Source: Leptolinea tardivitalis (GTDB lineage: Bacteria > Chloroflexota > Anaerolineae > Anaerolineales > Anaerolineaceae). From it: a stretch of 64,000 nt of DNA. Where the stretch lies: contig NZ_BBYA01000011.1 in NCBI RefSeq assembly GCF_001050275.1, positions 62,001 to 126,000 on the forward strand, in the 5' to 3' direction. The translations under genes and the position numbers were made by a program. Within the stretch, counting starts at the first letter, position 1; each line of letters begins with the position of its first letter. Shown piece after piece: positions 16,751 to 25,858 of this stretch. Under the pieces are notes generated by a model. The model did no database searches. It had not been told where the DNA came from and saw only the letters and a program-made list of their open reading frames with translations.

Positions 16751-17986
16751 ATGGAAAATTCAAGAGACCTGCTGGTGCGTGGAGTGGCTGCCGCCAAGTC
16801 GCGGTTGGTGGGCGAAGCGCGATTTTACCTGGAATGGGTTTTGCGGTTGGATCCTCCCAGAGACCAGAAGATTGATGCCCTGTTCTGGCTCAGCACACTG
16901 GCTTCTGATCCGTCAAAAGAACGGGAATTACTCGAGTCAATTCTGGCCGAAGAACCATTTGAACCGCGGGCACGACGGCGTCTATTGATCCTGGACGGTA
17001 AGCTTAAAACGGGCGACCTGATTGATCCAGAACTGTACCAGCAGGAAATAAATACCACGGCATCTTCGTCATCAGACCGGTTCACCTGCCCGAATTGCGG
17101 CGGACGATTGACCTATGCACCTGATGGTTCTTCTCTTGAATGTGAATATTGCAGCTCCCGCCAATTCTTCCGAAGGCAAACGGCTTCTCTGGCCAACGAT
17201 CAAGCGAGTGGAAATGATTTCATCATGGCTATGGCGACTGCCAGCGGCCATAACCAGATGATTGCGCAGCAATTGCTCACCTGTAAAGGATGCGGGGCAG
17301 AATTCATCCTCGAAGAGCATCAAATTTCGGCCAACTGTCCTTTCTGTCGTTCATCGCAGGTGATTAACTTCAATACCATCCGGCAGATGATTCCTCCGGC
17401 GCGCATCATCCCCATTGAAATTGGTTATCCTCAGGCCTTTGCCACAGCAAAAGAAGCCTTTGCCGGAAATCTGGATATTAACAAGATGTTTGATGTTCGT
17501 CCGGCGTTTTATCCCGTTTGGGAATTTGAGTTGAATGGCACGATAGGCTGGCGCGTTCCGACCACCGACCTGGAAAACGAAGACCGGTTTTCTGGAGATG
17601 AATTAATCAATTTCTATATGGTGCCGGTACTTGCTGTAGATGGTTTATTAGAATCCTGCTCTGACCTGGCATCTGAATTCGATTATTCACGAATCGAGCC
17701 CTATAAACCGCAATATCTGGTGGACTGCCTGGCAGTGGGTTACCAGGTGACAATGGCTTCTGCAGCTCTTGAAGCGCGTGAAATAGCCGTCCGTGAAATG
17801 ACCCGGCGTATGGAACATAAATTGGGGCGGCGTGCGGGTGATTTTTTCGTCAATTCGTCCGGTTTGTATGTGTCGCAATTCTGGCTGACACTCGTTCCCA
17901 TATGGATTTTTCTTGAAGCGCAAACAAAGCGAGCGGCTGTTGTCAATGGACAAAACGGGAAAACCCGCATCATTTCAACCGACTAA
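16751..17986 (+). CDS. Protein with two zinc ribbons, unknown function
   Basis: A 411-aa protein. Residues 1-95 are helical and TPR-like (ARFYLEWVLRLDPPRDQKIDALFWLSTLA). A first zinc ribbon has FTCPNCGGRL and LECEYCSSRQ; a second has LTCKGCGAEF and ANCPFCRSSQ. The remaining C-terminal half is a mixed alpha/beta domain (PARIIPIEIGYPQAFATAKEAF, RPAFYPVWEFELNGTIGWRVP) that ends in a hydrophobic SQFWLTLVPIWIFLEA segment, perhaps one membrane anchor. I do not recognise a functional family. The start at 16751 is preferred because the upstream in-frame ATG at 16712 overlaps the promoter. Confidence 0.75.
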   Translation: MENSRDLLVRGVAAAKSRLVGEARFYLEWVLRLDPPRDQKIDALFWLSTLASDPSKERELLESILAEEPFEPRARRRLLILDGKLKTGDLIDPELYQQEINTTASSSSDRFTCPNCGGRLTYAPDGSSLECEYCSSRQFFRRQTASLANDQASGNDFIMAMATASGHNQMIAQQLLTCKGCGAEFILEEHQISANCPFCRSSQVINFNTIRQMIPPARIIPIEIGYPQAFATAKEAFAGNLDINKMFDVRPAFYPVWEFELNGTIGWRVPTTDLENEDRFSGDELINFYMVPVLAVDGLLESCSDLASEFDYSRIEPYKPQYLVDCLAVGYQVTMASAALEAREIAVREMTRRMEHKLGRRAGDFFVNSSGLYVSQFWLTLVPIWIFLEAQTKRAAVVNGQNGKTRIISTD

Positions 17987-17994
17987 TTCCAATT

Positions 17995-18873
17995 TCATCC
18001 GGCTGTCCTCAGGGCTTTTGCGACTGCCTGAATGTGGTCGGGTGTACTTCCGCAGCAGCCGCCAAAAATTTTGATACCGGCATCTTTAAATTTCAAAGCG
18101 TATTCCGCCATGACTTCGGGTGTGACTTCATATACAGTCTGACCATCTTTTGAATGCGGCAATCCGGCATTGGGTTTGGCCATCAATACAGCCCGGGGAT
18201 TCGCCTGGTGCATCGCCTCGATGGCTGCAAGGGTATCTGTCAGACTGCGGCCGCAATTGCCGCCAATGGCTGCTAAACCAAGCGGCCATAATTCTTGCAT
18301 GGCCGTTGAGGGTTTGACCCCCATCATCGTTCGGCCATGTGTGTCGAAACTTAATGTCACAATGACTGGCAGATCACATGCCTGTTTCGCACCTTCTATG
18401 GCTGCTCTGGCTTCAGATAAATCACTCATCGTCTCGATCAGAATGGCATCCGCTCCACCTTTTGCCAGTGCCGCCGCCTGTTCAGAGAAGGCAGTAACAG
18501 CCTGTTCGAAGCTTAACGATCCGAGAGGCTCGAGGAGTTCTCCGGTAGGTCCCATATCGCCAAAAACAAGGCCATCATCCTTCATCACCTCTCTGGCCAA
18601 TTCGGCAGCCCGTCTGTTGATTTCAACAACTTTTTCCCCCAGATGATTACGATTCAACTTGATCCGGCTGCCGCCAAAGGTGTTTGTCAATACAATATTG
18701 GCACCGGCATCTTTATAACTTGAATGAAGTGTGCGGATGGCGGTCGGATTATCCAGATTCCAACTTTCTGGAGCAGTACCGGCGGGTAAACCGGCTTTTT
18801 GAAGTTGTGTTCCGGTAGCACCGTCTGCAACTAAAATCGAATGACCGGAAAAAGAATCAGCAAATCGTGACAT
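17995..18873 (-). CDS. Homocysteine S-methyltransferase family protein
   Basis: A 292-aa single-domain TIM-barrel methyltransferase resembling the N-terminal domain of MetH or BHMT/MmuM. It has ILVADGATGTQLQKAGL at the start, VLTNTFGGSR, and zinc-ligand cysteines in AAIGGNCGRS and IFGGCCGSTPDHI. The protein lacks the folate and B12 domains, so it either uses S-methylmethionine or another donor, or works with separate partners. The start at 18873 has AGGAGG six bases upstream; an in-frame ATG at 18903 would include this Shine-Dalgarno in the coding sequence. Confidence 0.9.
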   Translation of the reverse strand: MSRFADSFSGHSILVADGATGTQLQKAGLPAGTAPESWNLDNPTAIRTLHSSYKDAGANIVLTNTFGGSRIKLNRNHLGEKVVEINRRAAELAREVMKDDGLVFGDMGPTGELLEPLGSLSFEQAVTAFSEQAAALAKGGADAILIETMSDLSEARAAIEGAKQACDLPVIVTLSFDTHGRTMMGVKPSTAMQELWPLGLAAIGGNCGRSLTDTLAAIEAMHQANPRAVLMAKPNAGLPHSKDGQTVYEVTPEVMAEYALKFKDAGIKIFGGCCGSTPDHIQAVAKALRTAG

Positions 18874-18956
18874 TTCTTCCTCCTGTAACAAAACTGAATC
18901 CAATTAATAATGAGGGACATCCGATAAAACTCCGGAAAACCGGAGGCATCCGCCAA

Positions 18957-19862
18957 TTATTCCGTGCGAAGTTTGGAGCCGCAGGATCGGCAGAAAATAT
19001 CACCCGCCATAGCCTTCCGACCGCAACTATGACAAAAGACAACGGTTGGTTCGGCATCTGAATCTTTCAAACGGCTTACCGAATATCTTTTACGGAATGC
19101 GGTGGTGATTGTTTTCCCCGATCGCCAGTACCAGTACCCCCCGGTGACAATCAGGAATAATCCCAATCCACTCAGGAAATACGGTAATACCTCATTTAGT
19201 GTCTGCCAGCCGATAGTCTTGGTGGTGATAGGTTCTACCGGAGAAACGGACTGAGAAGGGGCGCTTAAGTCTGTTCCTGTTTTGTCATAGGTTATATGGA
19301 TGGTGAAAGTCACGCCGGATTTCACTTCACCAACTACTGATTCGAAATATGTCAATCCATCAGGATTCGCCTGACCGGTTCCCATGGCGGGTTGAATCTG
19401 GAAATTCTTTGCCTCAAGAGGCTGCTGTATGTTTAGAACCAGTGATTCGATCCCGTAATCTCCAGTCCATTGATAGGTAAAATCATGCCGGATGTCATCA
19501 GTATTTATGGATGGGTCATAATACTCAAATTGAATTTCTGGAACAGGTGACGTGAAGGTTACTTTAACCCAATCCCCTTCCGTTATGGTGGTGTATCGAA
19601 GGTTTTCCAACCTTCCATCAATGTCCTTCATAGCTACATTGAAAGGTTTATCAACTTCTGCGGGGATTCGGATTGAAAGAGTTGCCGGAAGGCTTGTTTG
19701 CGAAGCCAGCGAAATTCGATAAAACACAAGAACACCCGGCCTGTCATATTCGGGCCAGATATTAATCACCATTTTTGAAAACTCTATCCCGCTTTGTGCT
19801 TTTACAGAATTGGGAAAGAGAATCAGGCTGAGGAAAAAAATAAAAGTAAAAAACCTCTTCAC
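18957..19862 (-). CDS. Secreted/membrane protein with C-terminal zinc ribbon
   Basis: A 301-aa protein with a signal peptide (KRFFTFIFFLSLILFPNSVKAQS). About 180 extracytoplasmic residues of beta-rich character follow, including LVFYRISLASQTSLPATLSIRIP. A transmembrane helix (VLPYFLSGLGLFLIVTGGYWYW) leads to a cytoplasmic tail that ends in a double-CxxC zinc ribbon, CHSCGRKAMAGDIFCRSCG. This architecture recurs in uncharacterised proteins that may relate to cytochrome-c-biogenesis or carboxypeptidase-regulatory domains; I cannot name a function. Confidence 0.75.
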   Translation of the reverse strand: MKRFFTFIFFLSLILFPNSVKAQSGIEFSKMVINIWPEYDRPGVLVFYRISLASQTSLPATLSIRIPAEVDKPFNVAMKDIDGRLENLRYTTITEGDWVKVTFTSPVPEIQFEYYDPSINTDDIRHDFTYQWTGDYGIESLVLNIQQPLEAKNFQIQPAMGTGQANPDGLTYFESVVGEVKSGVTFTIHITYDKTGTDLSAPSQSVSPVEPITTKTIGWQTLNEVLPYFLSGLGLFLIVTGGYWYWRSGKTITTAFRKRYSVSRLKDSDAEPTVVFCHSCGRKAMAGDIFCRSCGSKLRTE

Positions 19863-19960
19863 CTTTCAAACTCCCGTTCAGGTGACAATCGACCTGATGT
19901 AAACCCTGGGAACTCTCAGGAAGGCAGGCGAACACTTAACTTAAATTAATCTTACCATAG

Positions 19961-20566
19961 TTACTTGATGATAAGGTTTTTTCCACCATTCATGGTGCGA
20001 GCCAAGAAATAAATAATGATGATAAGAATTACCAGAGTCCCCATGAATCCCCCAAGGTTGGTCAGGAGGTCGCTGATATCTTCCCAGGCTGAACCGAATA
20101 AATACCCGAGGTATCCATATCCTATCATCCATATAGCTTCACCGATCACATCATAGACGAGGTAGTGGAAAAATGGGTAATGGCTGGTTCCTGCTACAAG
20201 ATTTGTTGGCACGGCCAATGTGGAAAGTATGGATCGTGTAGCCACAATCATGGCTCCACCAAACCGGTCGAATTTGTCGCCTGCCAGTTGCAAATTCTTC
20301 TGAGAGACGAATCGTGGTGAAATCACTGTGACTGCTTTTTTACCAATCCAATAACAGATTGAATCGCCCAAGACAACAGCAGTCAAACCAACCAGGGCAG
20401 TCGGAATGGGATCAAGAATACCCTGTTGAATAAAAGCTCCGGTGGCAATGATCACCAGACTGGCAGGCAGAGGGATCCCGATTCCACTAAAAAGCATGAT
20501 GACACCAATAACCGGTGCGCCATAAGCAACCACCCAGGTTAGAAGAAAGGCGTACCAGTCGCTCAT
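19961..20566 (-). CDS. DedA-family membrane protein
   Basis: A 201-aa integral membrane protein of the DedA/SNARE-associated (VTT) family. Conserved parts are YGAPVIGVIMLFSGIGIPLPASLVIIATGAF, LTAVVLGDSICYWIGKKAV and IVATRSILSTLAVPTNLVAGTSHYPFFHYLVYDVIGEAIWMIGYGYLGYLFGSAW. DedA proteins are phospholipid scramblase/flippase relatives involved in envelope lipid recycling. Overlaps the upstream small membrane-protein gene by four bases, so the two are co-translated. Confidence 0.92.
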   Translation of the reverse strand: MSDWYAFLLTWVVAYGAPVIGVIMLFSGIGIPLPASLVIIATGAFIQQGILDPIPTALVGLTAVVLGDSICYWIGKKAVTVISPRFVSQKNLQLAGDKFDRFGGAMIVATRSILSTLAVPTNLVAGTSHYPFFHYLVYDVIGEAIWMIGYGYLGYLFGSAWEDISDLLTNLGGFMGTLVILIIIIYFLARTMNGGKNLIIK

Positions 20567-20994
20567 GGTTGCGCCTGGGGAGGCTGTTTATTATCAGGGG
20601 CCGGTTGCATATCCTTTTGCTGAAAATCATCAATATTCTTTTTTACTTTTTCCATCAAATCCTTGGGATTATCGGAATGCAATCCGCGGATCAATGATTC
20701 TAGACTGCGTTTTTCGTTCCCCTGTACCGGCAGATTAAGGGGAGAAAGCACAACATCAGGGGGAACATGATACATCTTGGTGATGTAATCAACCGTCATC
20801 CATCCGCGGATCAACTCAACATTTGTTTCACCTCCACCGCGCTTGAAAGCCAGAACACGTTGGAATCCATGAAAGGCACGGGCGGCGAAAAAAAAGGCCA
20901 ATATTACTCCCAGAATGACCAGAACCAGGAGTATTGATCTTGTTTTGCCCGAAAAAAGTTTGTTTTTGTTTTCTTTTGGTGGAATATTGTCCAT
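20563..20994 (-). CDS. Single-pass membrane protein, unknown function
   Basis: A 143-aa protein. One N-terminal transmembrane helix (SILLVLVILGVILAFFFAAR) is followed by a soluble domain with ETNVELIRGWMTVDYITKMYHVPPDVVLSPLNLP and a Gln/Pro-rich tail. The RGWMT..Y segment recalls small domains found next to DedA or sulfite-exporter genes, but I cannot assign a family. Start uncertain: ATG at 20994 or 21039, neither with a strong Shine-Dalgarno. Coupled to dedA by ATGA. Confidence 0.7.
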   Translation of the reverse strand: MDNIPPKENKNKLFSGKTRSILLVLVILGVILAFFFAARAFHGFQRVLAFKRGGGETNVELIRGWMTVDYITKMYHVPPDVVLSPLNLPVQGNEKRSLESLIRGLHSDNPKDLMEKVKKNIDDFQQKDMQPAPDNKQPPQAQP

Positions 20995-21113
20995 GTTTAG
21001 CTCATTTTTATATTCATTTAACAGTAATTTTACAGGCATTTTTAACAGTCTAGAGGAAAATTGAAGATATAAATCGGCAACCTGTATATCAGGTATTTAA
21101 TGATGGAGTCTCC

Positions 21114-22034
21114 ATGCAAATCGCTATCGTCGACGATGATCCCATAGCACGTCAGATTCTTAGGTCCAGTATAACCCGGCTTGGTCTGGAGGTATTGGAA
21201 TTTCCCGACGGAGGATCAGCCTGGGATTATTTTCTGGCTAATCCCCCGAGATTTGTTATCACAGACTGGCTGATGCCCAATCTGGATGGATTGGATCTAA
21301 TCCGGAATATACGATCCGCCCATTTTCACGGGTACACCTATGCCATAATCCTTACGGGAAAAGAAGACAAAACGGATGTGGTAACCGGTTTGAGTGCTGG
21401 TGCAGATGACTATCTGACCAAGCCATTTGATATATCCGAATTGAAGGCCAGAGTGAATATCGGCTTGCGTATCCTGGATCTTGAAGATGACCTGAACAGG
21501 GCCCGCGAGCAGATGGAACGCATGGCTATGTACGATTACCTTACAGGTTTGCTCAGCCGCCGGGCGATTTATTCTCATCTTCAGGGCGAAGTCGACCGGT
21601 TTTACCGCGAAGGTGGATCATTAAGCATCATGATGCTCGATCTGGATCATTTTAAGGCACTGAATGATTCATATGGCCATATGGTAGGGGATCAGGCACT
21701 TTGCCTGGTGGCAGAGCAGATATCACAAAGTGTCCGACCGTATGATTGGGCTGCCCGGTGGGGAGGAGATGAATTCCTGGTTGTATTGCCCAATACCAAT
21801 CGAGAACAAGCCGAGGCAGTAAGCAACCGTATCCATTCCAGAATTCATAAGCTGGTGCTCACTGTACCAGATAAAGACCCTCTTCAATTGCAGATTAGCA
21901 TTGGTGTGATTACGACCACAAAAATACAAGATGGAATTGATGGGTTGATACAATCCGCCGACGAGGCACTTTATACGGCCAAAAATCGGGGGAAAGATTG
22001 TATCTTTTTGAAGGATTTGCAGGCACCTGAATAA
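21114..22034 (+). CDS. Response regulator with GGDEF diguanylate cyclase domain
   Basis: A 306-aa PleD/WspR-like protein. The N-terminal receiver has the acidic VDDDP, the phospho-acceptor in ITDWLMPNLDG and the Lys in TKPFD. A coiled linker follows, then GGDEF with an intact RWGGDEFLVVLP near residue 215. The product-inhibition I-site RPYD (RxxD) sits five residues before GGDEF. It should make c-di-GMP when phosphorylated and be inhibited by its product. The hybrid kinase gene starts six bases downstream, so the pair probably forms one signalling pathway. Confidence 0.95.
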   Translation: MQIAIVDDDPIARQILRSSITRLGLEVLEFPDGGSAWDYFLANPPRFVITDWLMPNLDGLDLIRNIRSAHFHGYTYAIILTGKEDKTDVVTGLSAGADDYLTKPFDISELKARVNIGLRILDLEDDLNRAREQMERMAMYDYLTGLLSRRAIYSHLQGEVDRFYREGGSLSIMMLDLDHFKALNDSYGHMVGDQALCLVAEQISQSVRPYDWAARWGGDEFLVVLPNTNREQAEAVSNRIHSRIHKLVLTVPDKDPLQLQISIGVITTTKIQDGIDGLIQSADEALYTAKNRGKDCIFLKDLQAPE

Positions 22035-22040
22035 ATTGAC

Positions 22041-25000
22041 ATGATGAAAAAGAATATTTTCTCAAGCCTCAAAATGCAGTTCGTTCTGATCATTATGGGT
22101 GCTATTCTGCCTTTCTTTCTGTTATCCATTTACAACATGTCACACATGTCAAAAATGGAAGCGCGAAATGCAGAAATCACTGCTCAAGAACAGGCTTATA
22201 TTGCAGCACGTGAGTTTGAGACAATTATTCAAAATGCGCGTCATATTTTATACAATATTTCTGAAGACAGCCGGATAGTTAAAGATCGGGATTACTGTCA
22301 GGTATATGCAGAAGCAGTACCCTATCGGGAGCCGACAATCGTCAATCTGGTTGTACTGTCGACAGAAGGTAAGCGAATTTGCTCCAGTGTGCCCCTGACC
22401 ATTCCTGCAGGTCTTGAAAGTTCAGATTGGTTCCAAAAACTTATATATGGGCAGGCACAGGCTATTGTGCCGCTGGATAAAAATTGGGGGAGTGCAGGAT
22501 TATTTACCACAGTCTCTGCAGCTCATTACAATGAAATTGGACTGACAGATGGCATTGTCGTGGCATTAATCGGCCAGGATTGGATCAATTCCATTCGTAA
22601 CCGCATTCAGCTTCCACCGAATTCTTCTATTACACTGGTTGCAGGTGATGGAACTGTTTTATATCGAGATCCATACAAAGCGGAATATTTAGATTCCAGA
22701 TTGGGGGCTGAATTCCAGGCTGGTATGAAGGATGCGCCCCGAAAGGGATCCTTCACAGGAACTGGTCTGGATAAGGTGGAACGCTTTTACGGATTTGCCC
22801 GTATGGATCCAATCTATGGAAGTGACTACATTCTGGTAGGTATTCCCAAAGATAAAGCTCTTGAGTCAGTACAAAATCTTCTGGTTCAGAACGTGATCAT
22901 CAACCTGATTGTCATGATTCTGGCCATATCATTTGCCTCCAGCTTTGCCGGAACGCGAATATTGCGAATTGTTGACAAGTTGGTGGAAACTTCTAAAAAA
23001 CTCGCGTCAGGTGATTTAACAGCCAGGACAGGGATCATCGAAAAAGAAGGTGAATTAGGTTTTCTGGCACAAACCTTTGACTCAACAATCCAGGCTTTGG
23101 CGGAAAAGGATGCTGAACGCCAGGCAGCCATGGATGAAGTCTTGCGGGAACGTCAGTATTTTGAAACCCTGGTTCGGTGCAGCCCGGATGCCATTGCCAT
23201 CAGGGATATGAATGGTGATATTCAGGTAATCAATCCTTCATTTACTGAAATGTTTGGTTACAGTTTTGAAGAAATTCAGGGAAAGAATTTTGATGAATTA
23301 ATCAATACTCCTGAGACTTTTTCGCAGGGTGAAAAGCTGACAGCGCATGTTAAAGAAGGTGGAACCATACGGGTCATCTCAAAACGCCGCCGCAAAGATG
23401 GCAAGCTGATTGATGTTGATATCAGCGGTGTTCCTATTATGGTCAATGGAAAACAGGTGGGTGATTTTGGTATCTATCATGATATTACCGCATTGATTGA
23501 AGCCAAACAAAATGCCGAAGCATCTGCCAAAGCCAAAGCAGATTTCCTGGCCAATATGAGTCATGAAATTAGAACGCCATTAAATGCCGTGATCGGTATG
23601 ACAAACCTCTTAATGGACACCAAAATGGACTGTACACAGTCGGATTATGTGGAGACCATTCGTACCAGTGGCGAAGATTTACTGACCATCATCAATGATA
23701 TCCTTGACTTTTCCAAGATCGAAGCTGGAAAACTTGATATTGAATCCACTCCATTTGATCTGGCTGATTGTGTGGATTCAGCCCTTCAGTTGATGGCACC
23801 CCGGGCTGCTGAAAAGAAACTTGAACTTCTCTACCTGATTGACCAGGGCACGCCGGCTGCTTTTATCAGCGATCCAACTCGGCTACGGCAGGTTTTAGTC
23901 AATTTGCTCAGTAATGCCATCAAATTCACAGAAAAAGGTGAAGTATTCCTGTCTGTGGAGGCAAAACCGCTGGAAAATGATCTGTATGAGCTCCATTTTT
24001 CGGTCGCCGATACCGGGATTGGCATTTCTGAAGCCTCACGAAGCCGGATTTTCCAGTCTTTTAGTCAGGCGGATTCATCCACAACCCGGAAATTTGGTGG
24101 AACCGGATTGGGTCTATCCATCAGCAAACGTCTGGCAGAAAACATGGGCGGTACCATGTGGTATGAAAGTGAGTTTGGAAAAGGTTCTACATTCCACTTC
24201 ACCATAAAAGCCCGGGTTGCCGAAAATGTAAACCGAAAAGTCATTACGGATTGTCTGGCAATTTCACAGGGAAAAACAATTCTTGTTGTAGATGATAACG
24301 AACGCAATCGGTTGATCCTTGACCGACAGCTGCAATCCTGGCGTATGAACTGCATTCCAGCCAGTTCGGGATTTCAAGCATTAGAAATATTGAAACGAAT
24401 TACAACTATTGATGCCGCCATTGTGGATATGCAGATGCCTGAAATGGATGGCCTTATGCTGGCGCAGGCAATACGTGAAATGTCAGGATATAAGAAATTG
24501 CCGCTGGTTCTTCTCTCTTCCCTGGGTCATCAGGAGTCTGCAGAAAAGAAGAAAATTTTCTCTGCACAACTATCAAAACCTGTTCGGCCCTCCCTCCTTC
24601 TGGAAACTCTGTTGAGTGTATTTGCCAACCGGCCGGTGGTCGTTCGGGAAAATCAACATGCCGTGAGCGATATCGATCAACAAATGGGAGTGAACCATCC
24701 TCTACGAATTTTGCTCGCGGATGACAACGTGGTCAATCAAAAGGTTGCCACGCGTATGCTGGAAAAAATTGGCTACAGAGCTGATTTGGCCGCCAATGGT
24801 CTGGAAGTCCTTCAGGCTGTGGAACGTCAACCATATGATTTGATTTTTATGGATGTTCAAATGCCGGAAATGGATGGGATTGAAGCGTCGCGGCATTTAC
24901 ACAAACTACTTCCTCCTGATCGTTTGCCGCGTATTATCGCGATGACAGCTCATGCCCTGCAGGGAGACCGGGAACGTTTTCTTGCAGAAGGAATGGATGA

Positions 25001-25472
25001 TTATTTAAGTAAGCCAATCCAGATCAATGAAATGGTCCGTGCCTTAAAAGGAACACCAGCTTTACAGACAGTTGAAAGTGTTGTTCCTAAAACGAAAGAA
25101 GTAAAAAACACTTCTCATATAAATTGGGAAACACTAGATTCATATTATCGGGTAATGGGTGATGATACTGATGCATTCCTTGTGGAATTGATCCAGACGT
25201 TTCTCCCCAATGCTCAGAAACTCATTGATGATTTGAAGGACAACCTCGAAAAACGGGACTTGAATGCTTTTCACCGGGCAGCCCATACACTAAAATCCAG
25301 CAGTGCCAGTCTGGGTGCCATGCAGCTATCAGACCTGGCCAAGCATCTTGAATTGGATTCGGTGGAGCATATACCTGAAGACAGCTCTTGTCGGGTGGAC
25401 GCGCTGCAGAGAGAACTGGATGGCCTTATCCCGGAATATCAAAAATTTGTGATTGATAAGACGAAAAAATGA
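22041..25472 (+). CDS. Hybrid sensor histidine kinase (dCache-HAMP-PAS-HisKA-HATPase-REC-REC-HPt)
   Basis: A 1143-aa membrane kinase. Two transmembrane helices (about residues 15-35 and 285-305) flank a dCache-like periplasmic sensor. HAMP, then PAS (CSPDAIAIRDMNGDIQVINPSF), HisKA (FLANMSHEIRTPLNAV, phospho-His near 507), HATPase with the N, G1 and G2 boxes, two receivers (phospho-Asp in VDMQMPEMDG near 796 and MDVQMPEMDG near 937) and an HPt domain (AAHTLKSSSASLGA, His near 1082). This is a full internal phosphorelay of BarA/ArcB type. The likely final acceptor is the receiver-GGDEF protein encoded just upstream. Ligand unknown. Confidence 0.95.
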   Translation: MMKKNIFSSLKMQFVLIIMGAILPFFLLSIYNMSHMSKMEARNAEITAQEQAYIAAREFETIIQNARHILYNISEDSRIVKDRDYCQVYAEAVPYREPTIVNLVVLSTEGKRICSSVPLTIPAGLESSDWFQKLIYGQAQAIVPLDKNWGSAGLFTTVSAAHYNEIGLTDGIVVALIGQDWINSIRNRIQLPPNSSITLVAGDGTVLYRDPYKAEYLDSRLGAEFQAGMKDAPRKGSFTGTGLDKVERFYGFARMDPIYGSDYILVGIPKDKALESVQNLLVQNVIINLIVMILAISFASSFAGTRILRIVDKLVETSKKLASGDLTARTGIIEKEGELGFLAQTFDSTIQALAEKDAERQAAMDEVLRERQYFETLVRCSPDAIAIRDMNGDIQVINPSFTEMFGYSFEEIQGKNFDELINTPETFSQGEKLTAHVKEGGTIRVISKRRRKDGKLIDVDISGVPIMVNGKQVGDFGIYHDITALIEAKQNAEASAKAKADFLANMSHEIRTPLNAVIGMTNLLMDTKMDCTQSDYVETIRTSGEDLLTIINDILDFSKIEAGKLDIESTPFDLADCVDSALQLMAPRAAEKKLELLYLIDQGTPAAFISDPTRLRQVLVNLLSNAIKFTEKGEVFLSVEAKPLENDLYELHFSVADTGIGISEASRSRIFQSFSQADSSTTRKFGGTGLGLSISKRLAENMGGTMWYESEFGKGSTFHFTIKARVAENVNRKVITDCLAISQGKTILVVDDNERNRLILDRQLQSWRMNCIPASSGFQALEILKRITTIDAAIVDMQMPEMDGLMLAQAIREMSGYKKLPLVLLSSLGHQESAEKKKIFSAQLSKPVRPSLLLETLLSVFANRPVVVRENQHAVSDIDQQMGVNHPLRILLADDNVVNQKVATRMLEKIGYRADLAANGLEVLQAVERQPYDLIFMDVQMPEMDGIEASRHLHKLLPPDRLPRIIAMTAHALQGDRERFLAEGMDDYLSKPIQINEMVRALKGTPALQTVESVVPKTKEVKNTSHINWETLDSYYRVMGDDTDAFLVELIQTFLPNAQKLIDDLKDNLEKRDLNAFHRAAHTLKSSSASLGAMQLSDLAKHLELDSVEHIPEDSSCRVDALQRELDGLIPEYQKFVIDKTKK

Positions 25473-25479
25473 AGTGCGT

Positions 25480-25508
25480 TTGACGAAGATGTGTCTTCTT
25501 TGTATAAT
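25480..25508 (+). promoter_or_regulatory. Promoter of the GH13-valS T-box transcript
   Basis: TTGACG (25480-25485) and TATAAT (25503-25508) with 17 bp between. It lies immediately after the kinase stop codon and ahead of stem I of the T-box, so this operon is independent of the kinase gene. Confidence 0.8.
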
Positions 25509-25514
25509 CACTCC

Positions 25515-25812
25515 TACAATTTAACCTGTATCGCCGGTAAGAGTATGTCTGAACATGACAGATAGAGAAGGAGATCATCGGCTGGAAATCTCCGCTGTGA
25601 TTCAGACAGAATGTCGACCGGTACGACTGCCGAAGAAAGCCAGAATTAATGGTGATTAGAACGGCACGGGAAGCCCGTTACAGCGCAATCCGGTAGGTCA
25701 GGCCGGGTGTGAGTGCGCCGAAATTAATCGGCGAAGCGAGGTGGTACCGCGGAAGTCTATCCCTTTCGTCCTCCTTCTACTGCATATGCAGCCGGGAACG
25801 AAAGGGCTTTAT
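25515..25812 (+). promoter_or_regulatory. T-box leader, probable tRNA-Val sensor, upstream of GH13-valS
   Basis: The T-box consensus GAGGTGGTACCGCGG is at 25738-25752. The terminator CCCTTTCGT (25761-25769) with ACGAAAGGG (25798-25806) follows, with a weak U-run. In stem I the lower helix CCGGT/ACCGG (25534-25538 and 25617-25621) and the upper helix GTCTGAA/TTCAGAC (25547-25553 and 25601-25607) frame an internal loop. Its 3' side contains GTC at 25613-25615, a valine codon, exactly where the specifier belongs. Uncharged tRNA-Val would favour readthrough. The first gene controlled is a glycosidase, not valS. Confidence 0.92.
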
Positions 25813-25858
25813 GTTTCTGCCTGTTGTGTCTGGCGGTGGAGCCTGGAGGAGAAGGTAA

